From assembly GCA_013396755.1 (NCBI GenBank), contig VWZF01003613.1, positions 782,548 to 846,547 of the forward strand: 64,000 nt of DNA. Direction: 5' to 3'. This document shows, one piece after another, positions 37,818-50,778 of this stretch; position 1 is the stretch's first letter; each line of letters opens with the position of its first letter. Source of the stretch: Sclerurus mexicanus (Eukaryota > Chordata > Aves > Passeriformes > Furnariidae). Made by a program: the position numbers and the translations under genes. The notes under the pieces were generated by a model. It did no database searches. It saw nothing but the letters and a program-made list of their open reading frames with translations, and was not told the origin of the DNA.

Positions 37818-38377
37818 CAAAACTGAATCTATACTCAGGGAAGTTAAAATAAAACCCATTTTAAAGTTGTAGTTACAGGTTTTTGACATACATTTCCCAT
37901 GAGGAAGGCGATAAAACATGAACTGTTATCTTGGATATAATAAAGTTTTTGGTTTTTTATTTGTTTTGATTGCAGGGCAACATGCAAGGGAAAAACTTTT
38001 GAAAGCGTATATAGCTGCATTAGTGGAAGACCGTAGCCTCAGGCTATATCCCCATTTCAAATAGCTGCTTTAGTAACTGTTTCTGTCAGAAAAATGAGGA
38101 AATAAATTCCTTTAACAGGAGCTATAGATTCAGTTATAGCAGCAAAACTCTTATATATACACCAACGGAAACTATTTTGATGAGCCAGGGAACTATTACA
38201 GCTGTATCTGCTACAGTAAGAAGTACTGTCCTGGCCTTGTACTTAAAAACATGAATGTTGGCTGCTATCCGTGGCAAATCAGTGTTTGGCCTTGGTACAT
38301 ACAGTAGAAGCAAGTTCAGTGATAGTAAGCTTGGTTTAGCTGACTGCTCAAACCTGCAGGCAATTCAACCATGGAAC

Positions 38378-38415
38378 ATTTATTTATTCGTTTTCATTTA
38401 TTTATTTATTTATTT
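38378..38415. repeat. (ATTT)n microsatellite, interrupted
   Basis: ATTT units at 38378-38388 and 38396-38415, separated by a short imperfect segment. Confidence 0.85.
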
Positions 38416-39206
38416 CAGCACAAACACCTTTTACTTGGCAGTTAGAATTGCACCCATCATCATGCAAGATTTCAAATTACGCACAGTTGTGTTGTGTACG
38501 TGCAGCCACTGCTTTGCAAAGTATCCATACAGAAAATGAAATGTTGGTTTTTTTCAGCTGTCATGTCATGTGGCTTAATTTTCAAAAATAAAATATTTGT
38601 TGAAATAATGCTTGCATTTGTTGAAACAAAACTGCCGTTCTGAACAGCATCTTTATTAAGGTGAAGCTGAACATTTTATAATATGCAATGCCGCTTTGAT
38701 GAATGGCTGTGTGTTCTCATGCCCCAAATACTCCAGAAGGCAGTCTTACAAGTTCAGTGTGCCTTTAGCAAGTCAGTCCAAGTTCTACCTACTTTCTCCC
38801 TCCCAATTTGTAATTAAAGTGCAATAAGAAAACTTAGGCCTTCTGCAGCCTGCAGTTCTTTTGTCTTCATTGGCTTCTAGGGAATGCCTTTGCTTTTGAT
38901 AGAATTATACATCTGTACTATAAATTATAACAGTTAGCAATTGTACAGCTGATGACTTTGTTTTCACAGAAGAGAGTTCACTTAGTGACACCAACTGAGC
39001 TGTACAGACTGCTGTTTGAAGGCACAAAAATGTTTTTCTCTGTCAGCAAAGAAGTTCCTGCTTATAAAACTGTTAAGAAAGATGACGTATTGTCTCTTGT
39101 TCTCTGATTGGAACAGAAATTTCAGGATAAGGATTGGTTTGGCTGAAATAATTACATCATACAAGATTGGTATCCAGCATATATTGTTCCTTTAGCATAC
39201 TACTTT

Positions 39207-39220
39207 AAAAAAAAAAAAAA
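39207..39220. repeat. Poly-A run (14 nt)
   Basis: Intronic homopolymer. Confidence 0.8.
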
Positions 39221-39555
39221 GGACATAAGAGGATTACTGATCAGTCCTTAATGAAGTATCTGACACTTGTATTTTCCTATTTACATTTAGATTCTTTCTT
39301 TGTCTCATTTTCTTTTTTTTTCTCCTGACGGGGTCTGCATAGCTTCAGAAATTGAAATTTATTTTAAATGTTGATGTTATGTATTATCAGAGATGAACTT
39401 TTAAGAAATCTGCCTTTTCTATTATTTGCCTAATATTTACAAGATGTTTTATTTCACAGTTACTTAGGTATGCTACCGATAATGTCAAAAGAAATTACAG
39501 AGAGATTTTTGCTAACAAAAGGTCTAAACTTTTCTTAGCATTTTGAAGAGGTTTT

Positions 39556-39575
39556 TATATATATATATATATATT
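39556..39575. repeat. (TA)n microsatellite
   Basis: About nine perfect TA units following a T-run. Confidence 0.88.
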
Positions 39576-40369
39576 TGGTAATTTGGTCTACCAGAGGAAG
39601 GTTCCTTTTAGAGAACAAACAGTTGCAGATTTCCCTGACCTCTGCAGTTTAATAAATCTGAGCCAGGCATCAAGCAAAATATTAGAGTTGATGTATGGGG
39701 AAACTGTCAAATTAGGCAGTTTTGTAAGTATTTTTTTCTGGGATAACGCTCAAATACAGCTTTCCTTAATTTATATTAGGTCATTGTCCAATTTCCTGTG
39801 GAAGAGTCAAATCAGACATCACCAGTTTGACTGGCTTGCCCACATGCCAGCTCCCACTGCCTTCCCTTTCTGTCTTCCAGTGGAAAAGACTAGCAAACCA
39901 GCAGAGATTATTTAAACTACTAGTTTTCAGAAAGAGAAAATATCTCAAGTCTATACCTCTCACCTTATAGGGTGAGAAAATGGCTAAAATCTTGCTCACA
40001 ACAGGCCTCTTAAATGTTTCTCCTGGCAAGGTGAAGGCATGTCACCATGTTCGCTTATGTGTGTGCATGCATGTCTCTTGACAAAATATTTTTTACTTAC
40101 AACTGATGCATACAGTACTAAGAAATTTCATCTTAAACGTATTAGATCATTGAATGCACAGTATTTTATAGGTTAAGGGGAGGAATTTCCACTGTTTTAT
40201 CAATTGCTTAAGGTAATATGCAATTGTAAACAACATGAGGGGTAGATAATAGATTACTTTTCCCTTCATATATGATTGTCTTAATATTTACTGTATGCAT
40301 TCATATAAAATGCTAATTTTTAATACTTCTTTAGCTATAAGAATGCATGTTTGCTTTTTCTTGATTCAC

Positions 40370-40620
40370 ACAGAACAGATGGATGCTTGACTGCCTGCTA
40401 ATCCACAGCTGGAATGGTTTCAGCGGTTTCCACGTTGCTGGGTTAGAGTGGCTTTTCTAGTGGACTGAGAGGGCAGCAAGAGAGGGATATCATTATTCAT
40501 CAGTATCCCAGTGGGATCGCTGCCAGCAGAGATTAATTTTTTCTGTTATGCTTGTAAAACAAGCTCAGGTGGAGTCTCTAATCCTCGGGGCACGGGTGGC
40601 AGATCAAGGAAGATGCTACA
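40370..40620. promoter_or_regulatory. Candidate conserved non-coding element
   Basis: Higher-complexity block with GCTAATCC, CACAGCTGG, GATATCATTATTCATCAG, AGAGATTAATTTT and TCTAATCC. OTX/PITX-like TAATCC occurs twice, with an E-box and POU/homeodomain-like words. Pattern-based inference. Confidence 0.3.
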
Positions 40621-42429
40621 AAGCTAGTTAATTTTCAGATTCTAGGGGAAACAGAAGCTCTGTTAGATGTATAAATACATGATTGCAAATTTAAGTAGCT
40701 CAAATCCAAATGGGATCTTCCGAGACATCTGGTCCTGAAAAATCTCTGTTTTCTTTGTCTTTTAAAAGAAGTTCTTAAAACTTTATGCCAGAGGCAGAAT
40801 ATCTGCAAGTCTCTTAATGATCAGTTATCTTTCCATTTCGTTTTGTTTTTTGTTTTTTTTTTTAATATAGCTCTTACAGTGTACTTTAGATGAACACCTT
40901 TATTTACAGGTCAGAAAGACCTGCTATAAGTCTGCATAGGAACACTGAGTTTCCAGTATTCTAAAAAATTTGTGTGCAGTGAACATCACCAAGAAAAATT
41001 ATCACTTGCCATCCAAAAAGGGTTAGATCTGCCTGAGGAATGCATGGTACATCCCATTCCGATAGCAGCATATTCTGTTAAGGTCAAATGTGGTACAAGG
41101 GCATTTTTGCCATGTTACTCTTTGTATCAGACCTGTGGTCATTTGTGACAGAAATGTTGATAGAACTTCCTCAAATCAAGCATCCCAAAAGGCTCGCAGG
41201 TTGTCTATTTGTTTAATAGGTTTCAAATACTTTACTGATTTTTTTTGTTTCCTCAGTGATTACCCTTCTTTCTCACCCTTGTAATTACCAGTGTCTTCCA
41301 TCTCTGTATTTCCTTATAACTTTTGAGTTCGTCAAAACATTAGGTCAGATTTTCAAGCAATGTTAATCCACATTGCTACACTGAAATGAGTGGAGATGTG
41401 CCAGTTTTTATCAGCAGGGAACTACCCTTATTGAAATTTACTTGCAGCAGCTGTCGCTTCCTCTTAGAGTCATGTTTTTTTTATTATTATATTAAACTAC
41501 TTTCATTTAGAAGTGCTCAGAGTTAGACCAGTAGCACTGGCTTGCTGAAAGGACATTGTGCATGTAGGCACCTTCCAAGTTTCCCATATATTTCTGCCAG
41601 TTCATATTGTTCTTCTGTTATTCTGGCCTTGAGCCTCTCTTAAACAGAGGCTGCTACTCATTTCACCACATGTTGACAGGTATTCACGCCTGTGAACTTT
41701 TTATTCCCTTTTGTCTCTGGTCACATATTAGTCTAGATCCGGAATTTAATCCAGTACAAAAATGCAGCAGTGTGCATTTGTGGCTCCCCACTAGGGGAGC
41801 TACCACAGGTCAGCACATTTGTAATCCGGTTTTCAACACACAGAGCTTTTACAGCTTGCCATTAATATATACAGTATATATGGGCCCCATTTCACACAAA
41901 GAATTAGTAGTGCTTACTCCTGTCTCCATGCAGAGTAGCATTAACTTAGTGCAGAGATCTATTAACGTCTTCACTGGGTCTGGGCTCTGCACTGGAAGAT
42001 CCCAATGGAGGATAAAAGCCAAAGATGGAAAATGACTGATCGCATTCCCAGGGAAAACTCTGTGCCAGGATTTGCTATTGCAATTTTTATTGCTATCATC
42101 ATCCCAATCAGTAGTTGGACCAGCTAATTCAGCCAAGCTCAGTTTCAAAATGTGGACAGACATCCAAATGAAACTGAAGTAGATTTCTCATGACAGACTT
42201 TTGAATGTATACTCAGAGAGATTTTTCCCAGTTTTGTGTTAGCACGTTACTGAGTTCATGCACTGAAAACTTTTCTGTATTAGTGCAATGCAATTACTTG
42301 TAGTACAGCCAGAAACAGTCCGTTTTAAATCTTTCCTATAATATGACTCAACTTTACAGGGAAAGTAAGCTATGGGTCACTGCCCCATCTAGGTTTTAAG
42401 ATTTAATAAAAGGGGTAATGATAACACCT

Positions 42430-42640
42430 TTAGAATGTGCAGGTACAAGGCATTCTCATGAGAAGTAATTAGAAGGGTCAGGCATTTTGGAGAGACAAAA
42501 GCTCAAATTTAACCATTTGCAGTGATAATATGTAACAATTCTCTCACATTATGATAATTCACTTTATAAATGGAATTTATACTATTCCATTTTTATTTAT
42601 TTGCTGTGGTCAAAATAACTTATTCTAGGTGCATAATGTG
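42430..42640. promoter_or_regulatory. Possible conserved non-coding element
   Basis: Contains AGTAATTAGAAG, CATTTGCAGTGATAATATG, TTATGATAATTCAC, TTTATAAATGG and TGTGGTC (RUNX-like) in about 200 bp. Weak evidence. Confidence 0.2.
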
Positions 42641-44249
42641 TATTCAGTTTAAATGTTTGCTTTTATTTTTGTCCTACTTTAGTCTTCTTTTCCATTTATT
42701 TTCCCTTAAACTGTACAAGTGTTACAGCCTTACTTATAAGCAATAATTTAACTTAGAAACCTGAAAGGAAACTAAAACCACATCTATGAAAGTTGTACAA
42801 GCTTAATCCTATGAAAGTACCTATACATTCTGGGGAAAATGTATTTTTAGAAAAGGTTTTATTAGGATTGGCCAAAAAAAGTACTGCTGAATTATGGCTG
42901 TGGTCATAACCTGTATGAAATATGGATTGTCAGAGTTAGGACTTAAAAACATGAATTCATTCCTTGTTTTCATGTTTTAGTAAAGTATGCAACTTAAAAA
43001 GGAAATTATCCTGAAACAGAATGGTTCTCTAGGTATATTTTTTAAAATTTGGTAAAACAATTGCAATGATTCTATTATCTCTTACTGTATCTTTCCCTAC
43101 ACTGAAACTCAGCTTCTCTAATATGCTTAGTAAACTAGAAAAGAAGGGGTAAATCAACTTTCGAGTTAGTCTAGAAGTCCTAAGAGCTTTTTTCCCATGT
43201 CAAATTAATGGTATTTTATATAAACCTTCCTCTCCTATGTGCTAGCATGCTTGCATATTCTTTTATCAACTCCACGCTGAAGCAGAAGTCTGTAATTTAA
43301 CTTTGTACTTTTAGACATTCCCAGATCTGCCAGGTCACTCTCTGCTACTGGTAGCTAATATTGCTGACCTCCTATTGCTCTGTGCTCAGTGGCAAAGGTC
43401 TTTTAGACTCCTGACCTCTGGTCATCGGGAATGTCATCGGTAGTTTGTAGTTTGGATGTTTTAAGTAAGAGGTGAACTTGTGAAATCTAAACCCTTCAGG
43501 GGGTTTTTAAGTGATCACTCAACTGTTTCATTGCCCTAGCTTGTACTTTTTGCAATGTCTGTAATTGTAAAATTTGTGGTATTTATCATACGCAGCTATT
43601 TAAAAGCAAAAATCCAACACTTGTCTGTTTGAAAAGTCTGAGAATACATTTAATATGTGATTCCTCTGATCACTAACGTGAGAACTTTATAAGATTTGTA
43701 AGAACTTTTAACTTGTATGTTTTTATAAACTATGTTTGTAGAACCCACTGCGGAAGTGTGCCCATTTTAAATTCTGAAAGATAGTTACAAATTAATGTTT
43801 AAAACATAATAGATTGGCATAATTGCATGTTGATGGACTTTACAGCTTTCTCCCTTCAACTTCTCATGCTTAACTGGAAATTTCCAATGTCTGCTCTGGT
43901 GAGTCTTAAATGTAGAGACAGAACCCAGGGTAGCCCAACCTCGCTGTTTTGCTCTTGCCTGGTTAATTGGGTTAACTTTGCTATTTGGCTTCTCTACCTT
44001 TTTTTTTTTTTCCTTTTTTGACACATATCTGTTATCTCTAAAAGTGCATTAAGCACTAATTAGTAATAAATAAAAAAGTTACTATTTGTTTCAAAAATAT
44101 ACTGAGCAGGTCTTTTTCCTTGGACATTGCTCTCAATCCAACACGTACCTGTTTTCCTCCTGTCATTTTTCCAAAAGTAGAGAGTAGAGAGTACTTTGAT
44201 GGAGTACTGGAGAAGTGGGAAGATAATTTTCCTATTACCCAAGCTGGAG

Positions 44250-44520
44250 TGGAGAGTTAGGGCAGAGTCACCAGTACCAGAGAGGAACCCCCTTTTCCAC
44301 AGGCAAGGACAGCTGCTGCCTTGGGACTGTGGCTCTGACTCCTTTGGGGCTCAGGGGCTGGCATAGGGCTGGCACAGGGCTTTGCTTTCTGCCTTTCCTC
44401 CCCGACAGCCACAAACCCTGAAAAGAAAGGGATGGGAAGGCTTCCTTTGGAAAGGAGCTGCCCTGCAGTGTTGGCTCTAATATGCTGGATGCCATTTGAT
44501 GGCACTACCATGGACACGTG
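44250..44520. other. GC-richer patch in an AT-rich intron, origin unknown
   Basis: The stretch is visibly richer in G and C than kilobases on either side, and for that reason carries two overlapping minus-strand open frames (44257-44517 and 44268-44495). Few CpG pairs are present, so it is not a classical CpG island. No protein family is recognised in either frame. It could be a decayed retroelement fragment or a local element; I cannot decide. Confidence 0.4.
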
Positions 44521-47500
44521 CAGTTGACAAGGAGAGATATTATCCAGTATATGAAGATGAGCTTATTTATAAATATGGTGTCTGATGAGCTACAGTATCA
44601 TGCAGTAAATATATTTTAATCTTGCTTGAAAAATTTTGTTGTCTTCTTTTGCATCATGTTACCCCATCTTTAAGATCTCTACAAAACTTCAGCTTGCTCT
44701 GTGGTTTAGCAGAGCCTGGCAGGCTACCCTGGAAATCTGGAATGCTACTTCTGCAAAGTTTGTCTTAAAAGTTTATTTTTACATGGGTAAAACAGAATGA
44801 GCTGGTAGAAAATGACAATTTTTTTCCCTTTAGTCTATAATATGAATCTTGAAAACATGCATCATGTTTGTTCTTAAAACTTGTAACTAGTAACATATGT
44901 TTATAACTGTCTTTTAACTGGAATATTGTCCTAGACCTTTTATGTCGAAGAGTAAAAAAACACCCAAACATTTTAAACTTTGGAAGTTGGAATTGTGTCC
45001 CATAAAACTGAGAACAAAACACATACATTTATAGGCTACCAATAAATTCCTTAAAATAGGAGTTTATAATGGAATCACTAACAAAGTTAAACTTTTCAGA
45101 GCAGTAATTCTAGCAAGTACTTCTCCAATTCCATTTTTCAATCTACTTTTTGGTGTGAGCTGAAAAACAACTTGTAAGTCAGTTTGGGCTTTTTTTCTTC
45201 TTTTCCCTCTTTTTAAAGCATGTTTCTTCACATTTATTTGTTTTCTGAATATAATTGTAAGTTTGATTATGTTCTAGCTGCCTGTCAGGGTACATCTGTG
45301 TAAATTTGATGTCTTTACTTACAAATCAAAGTCACATTCAAAAAAGTGATGATAAAATATAGTATAAATATGTTGGTTAATTTAAAAAATTTTCATAGTA
45401 TATATTTTTGTCATTCCTGTGTCACATAATATGGTCTTGTGCTCTTGTGAAGAGCACAGGGAAAGGAAGATTAAGTTGGGAACTTTAGTTAAGCTATTTT
45501 TTTATTTTCCTGATTGTACAGGTAACAGGATCAAATGAGATTTTTTTCAGCACAAGTGGAGATATATATATGTATAAATAGAAAAAATTGAAGTAATTTC
45601 AAATGGTTTTAAGAACAGAAGCTCGGGTTTCCTCAAAATAAAATCTAGAATTTGTGAATCTGTTATGACACCATTACCTAGCTACTCATGAACTATCCGG
45701 CCTTGTTATTTCTCTATTTTGACCATGCTACTTTTCTCTATCCTATATTAAGTGTACCATAGGTATCACCCAAATGAGGACAATTACAGGCTGCTTCAAA
45801 TTTTGGATTCCAGCTACTTTTTATACACTGTAGCACAATGTGGTAGGTTAGGTTGGTGCAATAGAATACTCTGTATCACTTTGTTCAATGGAACAAAATA
45901 CAAAAACCAAATATATAATAATATCATTGTTGAAGTTATATTTGCCTATCCAGTTACCCAAGTATCAAAATATGCTGTTTACACTTGTAAAAATAAGTTT
46001 CATATTGGCATACCTTTGAACTTGTGATAGCAGAGAACTAAAATTCACTTCATAATGTATTATTAGTGTTAATTAGAGAACAGCCATAAAAATCCCAGGT
46101 TTATTTATTGCAGCATATTTTATATTGTTCATTATATGCACGAATGTATGATCTTTTAGTCCTTCAGTATGTACTTAGACTACAAGAAGTTTATGTAATT
46201 TAAACCAAGTTTCAGTTAAAGAAAATACTGTATTAGATAAAAATGATCATCTTTTCTCCTTTTTTATTATTTTAGTAGTTACTTTTAGTACTAGTTTACT
46301 GAAAGATTTTTCCATACTTTAGCTTAACAAGTGCTAGTTTTTATAGCAAATTTTCTAAGAATGCTTTTCCCTTATTTCTTTCTACATCAGAAACTTGCAA
46401 GAGAGCAAAACATGTTGCAAGTTTATTAAAGTTGAAAATATGGTGGTTTTGGGTTCACAGTATCTTTATAAAGAAAAGGAATATACAGGCAGTCAGTCAA
46501 TTCTGAGGCAGTTTCAATAACAACATTGCTAAAGAAAAGACTACTGGATCAACTCTGGAATGTGAGAAACTATTTTTGGTTTGTTTTAGACCCTCATTGT
46601 TACAAATTAATCAACTGCTCTTTAAAGTCTAGAACTCATTAACTTTATAAGTTTTACTGTTCCCATGACTGAACTTAGCTTAAAACATCCAAGTTTACTT
46701 TAGTTGCTCACCTTGATCCCTTTTCTCTCTGTGGTCCACAAGCATCCTCTTCTCTTCTGTAGGCAAGATGTAGTTACTTGAGATTTAAAACATTTTAGAA
46801 CATTTACATGTGGTATAAGTTTATAGCTCAGGTCTTACTATAAATCAGTCACTCCAGCCAAACTTACACTTTTTGTGTGTAGAAAGAAAATTTGGGGATT
46901 GTTTAACTCTACAGACACTGTGGAACATGGTACTCGCCATGTTGGATACCTTATTTAAATTCTAATTCAGTCTGACTTCTCAGATGCCTAGTAGTACCAC
47001 AAAACTGCCAAAGGTATATTTTAAAATATGATGAGTTGTTTACTTTTAGAACTATTCTAACAGTTCAAATAAAGGGTGATGATAAGTTGCATATTTGGAA
47101 CATAATGTTGCAGACAGGGCTCTGAGACGATTCTATGGCTGGCGTTATGCAGGAAACAGAATTCAATTACCAGAATAGCCCTTTGGCCTTGTAAAATGTA
47201 ACTGTCGAGTTTATGCAGGTCTGTGTGTGACATTTCTCACTGGCAGGGCAAGTTGCAGTCTCCTGTATGACCACCCTGCATCACATACAGGTTGAAATGT
47301 AAGTCTGAGAGGACTCCTACACTCTTGAAATGATGCAGCAGTCTCTAATGCCAAAAGGAAAACATTACTGGGAAAGTCCATCACAGAAATGTGGGAGAGA
47401 GAGATGTGACATGACTACCAAATGCTCAGTTGCAAAACCCATAGCTAAAATTCCTTGTTATCTCCTGGTATACTCCAAGTTATACATAACTATGTAGGTA

Positions 47501-50142
47501 CTTGTAAACATATTATGAGCACATGGGCTGGAACAGTCCGAGTTTAAGAGGAGAAAAAGGGAAAGTGAAAAATGCACAGCAGTGCTTTGTGGTTTAACTC
47601 TGAAGTTTGTATTGAGTTTCTTGACTTTAGAAAAAAGATTAATGATTGATATGTAATTTAATCTCTTTCCTCATCCATGGGAGTAAGAACGGTGTTTCAG
47701 ATACAATGTACTAAAACAATATATATTACATATTGTGTGGAATAGTTGAAGCTCTAGCCTTTGCAGAACAGATTGAGAGTCACAATGAAAAGGAAAACTA
47801 AAGTGAAAAAATTACTGAGTGAACAGCAGGGCCCATTTGAGGTGATTACAAAGGATGTTTCTTTATTCTGTCTTTTCTTGTGCAACCTGAAAACAGTAGC
47901 AGGGGGTTACAAGCAGAGTTCATCACAGAGTTGTCAATCACTGTCATTTAACATTTTGCAATGGAAGATGTCTTTATTCAAGGACAGCTGGGCAAATCAG
48001 AGAAACAGATTTGCAGTTAGTAGTCTGTCCAGCCTACACTAAGCAAACAAGGACAGGGCAGACATACCGGCCTCTCACATAAAAATATAATGGACTCTGC
48101 TGACCTCAGTGCCCTCCATTCAGATTCATTCTCAGTTGTATAAAAGCTTCACTACCCATTCTCAATTTCCTTTAATTACCTACATGATGCAGATAAGAAA
48201 ATGAACCTCACTTATTTACAGTCAATGATCACAAACAGGAAATTAAGTAGGCAAGTTGTTTAAAATAAGAGGAGTGTTTTGGAGGTAAATAAAACATGTG
48301 CTGGGGAAGAATTAGGGAAAACGCATTTTCAGGGGTACCAATTGGTCTGGAATGACTTGGCTGATCCTCCTTCTTTCTGCTACTTTAAACTGCAAAGCAA
48401 AACTAAGTAAAAAATCTCCTTGGTAAATATTCTTTAAAATATCTTTGAAGGAGAAGCCAGTTAAATAAAAAGAGTGAAGCAAACATGCAGCCTTCTATAG
48501 GGCTTAAAAAGATTGTGACCTTAGGTTCAGAGAATAAATGACCACAGTTTTCACAAGAGATCTAGCAGAGACATCCAGGATTAAGCAGCAGTTGTCTTTA
48601 TTCAGTATTCACTTCTAATCTGCAGTTGAGGTATGAAATAAATTAATGACATTCTGATTTTCTTTTTCCAAAACTAAAATTGTCTAATACTTAAAATTCC
48701 TATTAATTATCACAGTTTAGACATAATTTCCTAGTGTCATTAAAGAAAGTAGAAAAGTCTGTGCTGTCAGTTTTCAAGGGGGTGAAAAACAGTTATCTAA
48801 CTGCTTTTAGAAATTCTCAAAAAAGGTTCAGTGTGTTAGGATATTAAGAAGTGTATATGGTACTTTGAAAGTCAATTAGGTAGTTCTAGTAGGTGTTCTA
48901 AAACTGTCATTTTTCTTTACTTCACTCTGCATTGGTTACTGTTGCAAATATTTCATTAATATGGATTTGCAGGAAGTCTGACTGGAGATTGAAGACTAAA
49001 ATGCATAATATTGAATCCATAGTTTAAGAGGAATATAAAACACCGAGCACTTTAATTTAATGGTTTCTGCTAAGCCTGTAGTTTGGAAGACATTGCCCTT
49101 CAGGCTACTGAAATGACTTCGTATTTTATGACAAAAGAAATACACTGTCTTAAATTACAGATGGAAAAGATACACACATTTTAAAACTCTTACTTTACTT
49201 GAAAAGTTTTATACTTTAGAAAGATCATTCTAATTCCAAATTATATGTACACATACATGCACAAGAGGATTATGTGGAGGAAAATAAATTGCCAATTAAG
49301 TCAAAAAAATTACTTTTTAGCCTAAATTATAGTTCTTAGGATGCTTCTGCTGAACTTTCTTTCAGAGGCAGTGGGTTTCCCAAGCAGGAAAATTAACATC
49401 TCAGCTTAGGCTACCAGAATAGTCATACTTGTTCCTCTCAGCCCCAAGGATGTTGCTGCTACTCATAACTACATTTAGATTAAATGTTTGTTTGCAGCTA
49501 CAGTGCGAAAGTTCCTATAGTTTTCTTTTTGGCATGAATGGCACTAGTCCCACTCTTGAGCACAGAGGATGGTTTTCAACACCTGCTTACAATTTTGCAT
49601 ATTGCTTTGATTGCTCATCATCTGTTGCTTAGACACTGATTGCTCAAAATACTGAAAAAATATTTCAAAATAACCTTACCAGAGCTATTTCAAATCTACT
49701 GTGTTTTGAATACAAAGAGAAAAATATAAACCCTGAAAATTGAAAGTGTGAATTATTGACTTCTTTATAGCTAACCTTACAATGTTTTTGTGAGCCAAAA
49801 CAGGTAGGATATTTGTAGAAGGTCATCTTCTACTACTGAATCCATCCAGTTAATGCATTATTTCATTACTTATATTTTCCTCTCCTCTATTGTTAACATC
49901 AACTATATGGGTGAAAAAAACCCTTAAAACTTATAATTGTGTGAATATTTGTGACTATTATATTGTTTCCCATGTATGATTTTGGTAAATAAGTAGACTT
50001 TCTAAACATCTAAATGTTGCTATTTAAACAATGAAATCTAACTGTAGTAAATTAAATGCAGAGACTTTTAATGTCTCAGCAAGGAATAATAGTTATTCTG
50101 AAGTTAATTACAGTGATTAATAATTTGTTTCTTTTTTTAAAG

Positions 50143-50367
50143 AATGCTGACGAGTACGCAGATCTGCCTGTGAGACACAATGAAGATCAGATGAACAGTG
50201 AACTGGCAAAACACCTTCCAATTGAAGTCAATCCCCATTCATTTGACAGCTCACACACAAAAACACACCTCCTGCTTCAAGCCCACTTCAGTCGTGCCAT
50301 GCTGCCTTGTCCAGATTACGCAACTGACACAAAGACAGTGCTGGACCAAGCAATTAGAATATGCCAG
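50143..50367 (+). CDS. ASCC3: ASCC3 exon 13: Sec63-type domain
   Basis: The longest exon here, 75 codons in phase zero from NADEYADLPV to IRICQ. DLPVRHNEDQMNSELAK is the most recognisable part, near-identical to mammalian ASCC3. HTKTHLLLQAHFSRAMLP and DTKTVLDQAIRICQ are helices of the Sec63 bundle. The acceptor is ctttttttaaag, with A rather than C or T just before the AG, and the donor cag|gtattg lacks G at +5. Introns of 18.1 kb and 12.5 kb flank it, making it an isolated exon with modest splice sites. Removal would keep the frame but delete 75 conserved residues. Confidence 0.97.
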
Positions 50368-50738
50368 GTATTGTGATGCATTTCACTTTACAACTCTTGT
50401 TGGTTTACTGTTTATTCTTAGAGTGTTGTAATATTTTGAATATAGAAAAATCTGAATATTTCTTGCAGTCTTGTGGAGAACTGGTAGCACATGGTGTTAT
50501 AACACTTTGTTTAGGGAGGAACTAGAGACCCATAAAGATTCTCACTTTACAGAACTGGAGGTAAACAAACTTAGGGTAAAAGACAGTGGTACTCTGGCTG
50601 GAGGCATCTATTGCCATAGACTCACCACTGCTTTCATATGCAACAGCTTTCTCTTTCTATCTCTGTATCATGGAATGTATATGTCATTCTTCCAGGGTAT
50701 GGACTTTGCAGTGTATTCCCTGCAAATCATTATGCTGA

Positions 50739-50778
50739 CCCCCAAGAATCTGTCTCCATCCTCAAGAACCTGTCTCCC
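50739..50778. repeat. Imperfect 20-bp tandem pair
   Basis: Two adjacent copies of a unit containing caagaa(t/c)ctgtctcc, with three mismatches. Confidence 0.7.

Larger units (their letters stand above)
32007..50142 (+). other. Largest ASCC3 intron in the window (18.1 kb)
   Basis: No gene was recognised. Contents are listed separately: motif-dense blocks near 34040-34240, 40370-40620 and 42430-42640, an A-run (37800-37817), ATTT repeats (38378-38415), an A-run (39207-39220), TA repeats (39556-39575) and a relatively GC-rich patch (44250-44520). The longest open frame, 41607-42035 (142 codons), shows no domain, start context or splice support. The intron ends in ctttttttaaag. Confidence 0.85.

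Noticed and set aside
41607..42035. Longest open frame in the window, 142 codons
   Set aside because: It lies inside an intron, has no recognisable domain, and overlaps a 104-codon frame on the other strand. Nothing in its codon use or splice context supports a gene.
47110..47145. gattctatgg read as a CR1 3' end repeat
   Set aside because: Only one imperfect unit; CR1 ends carry several tandem copies.
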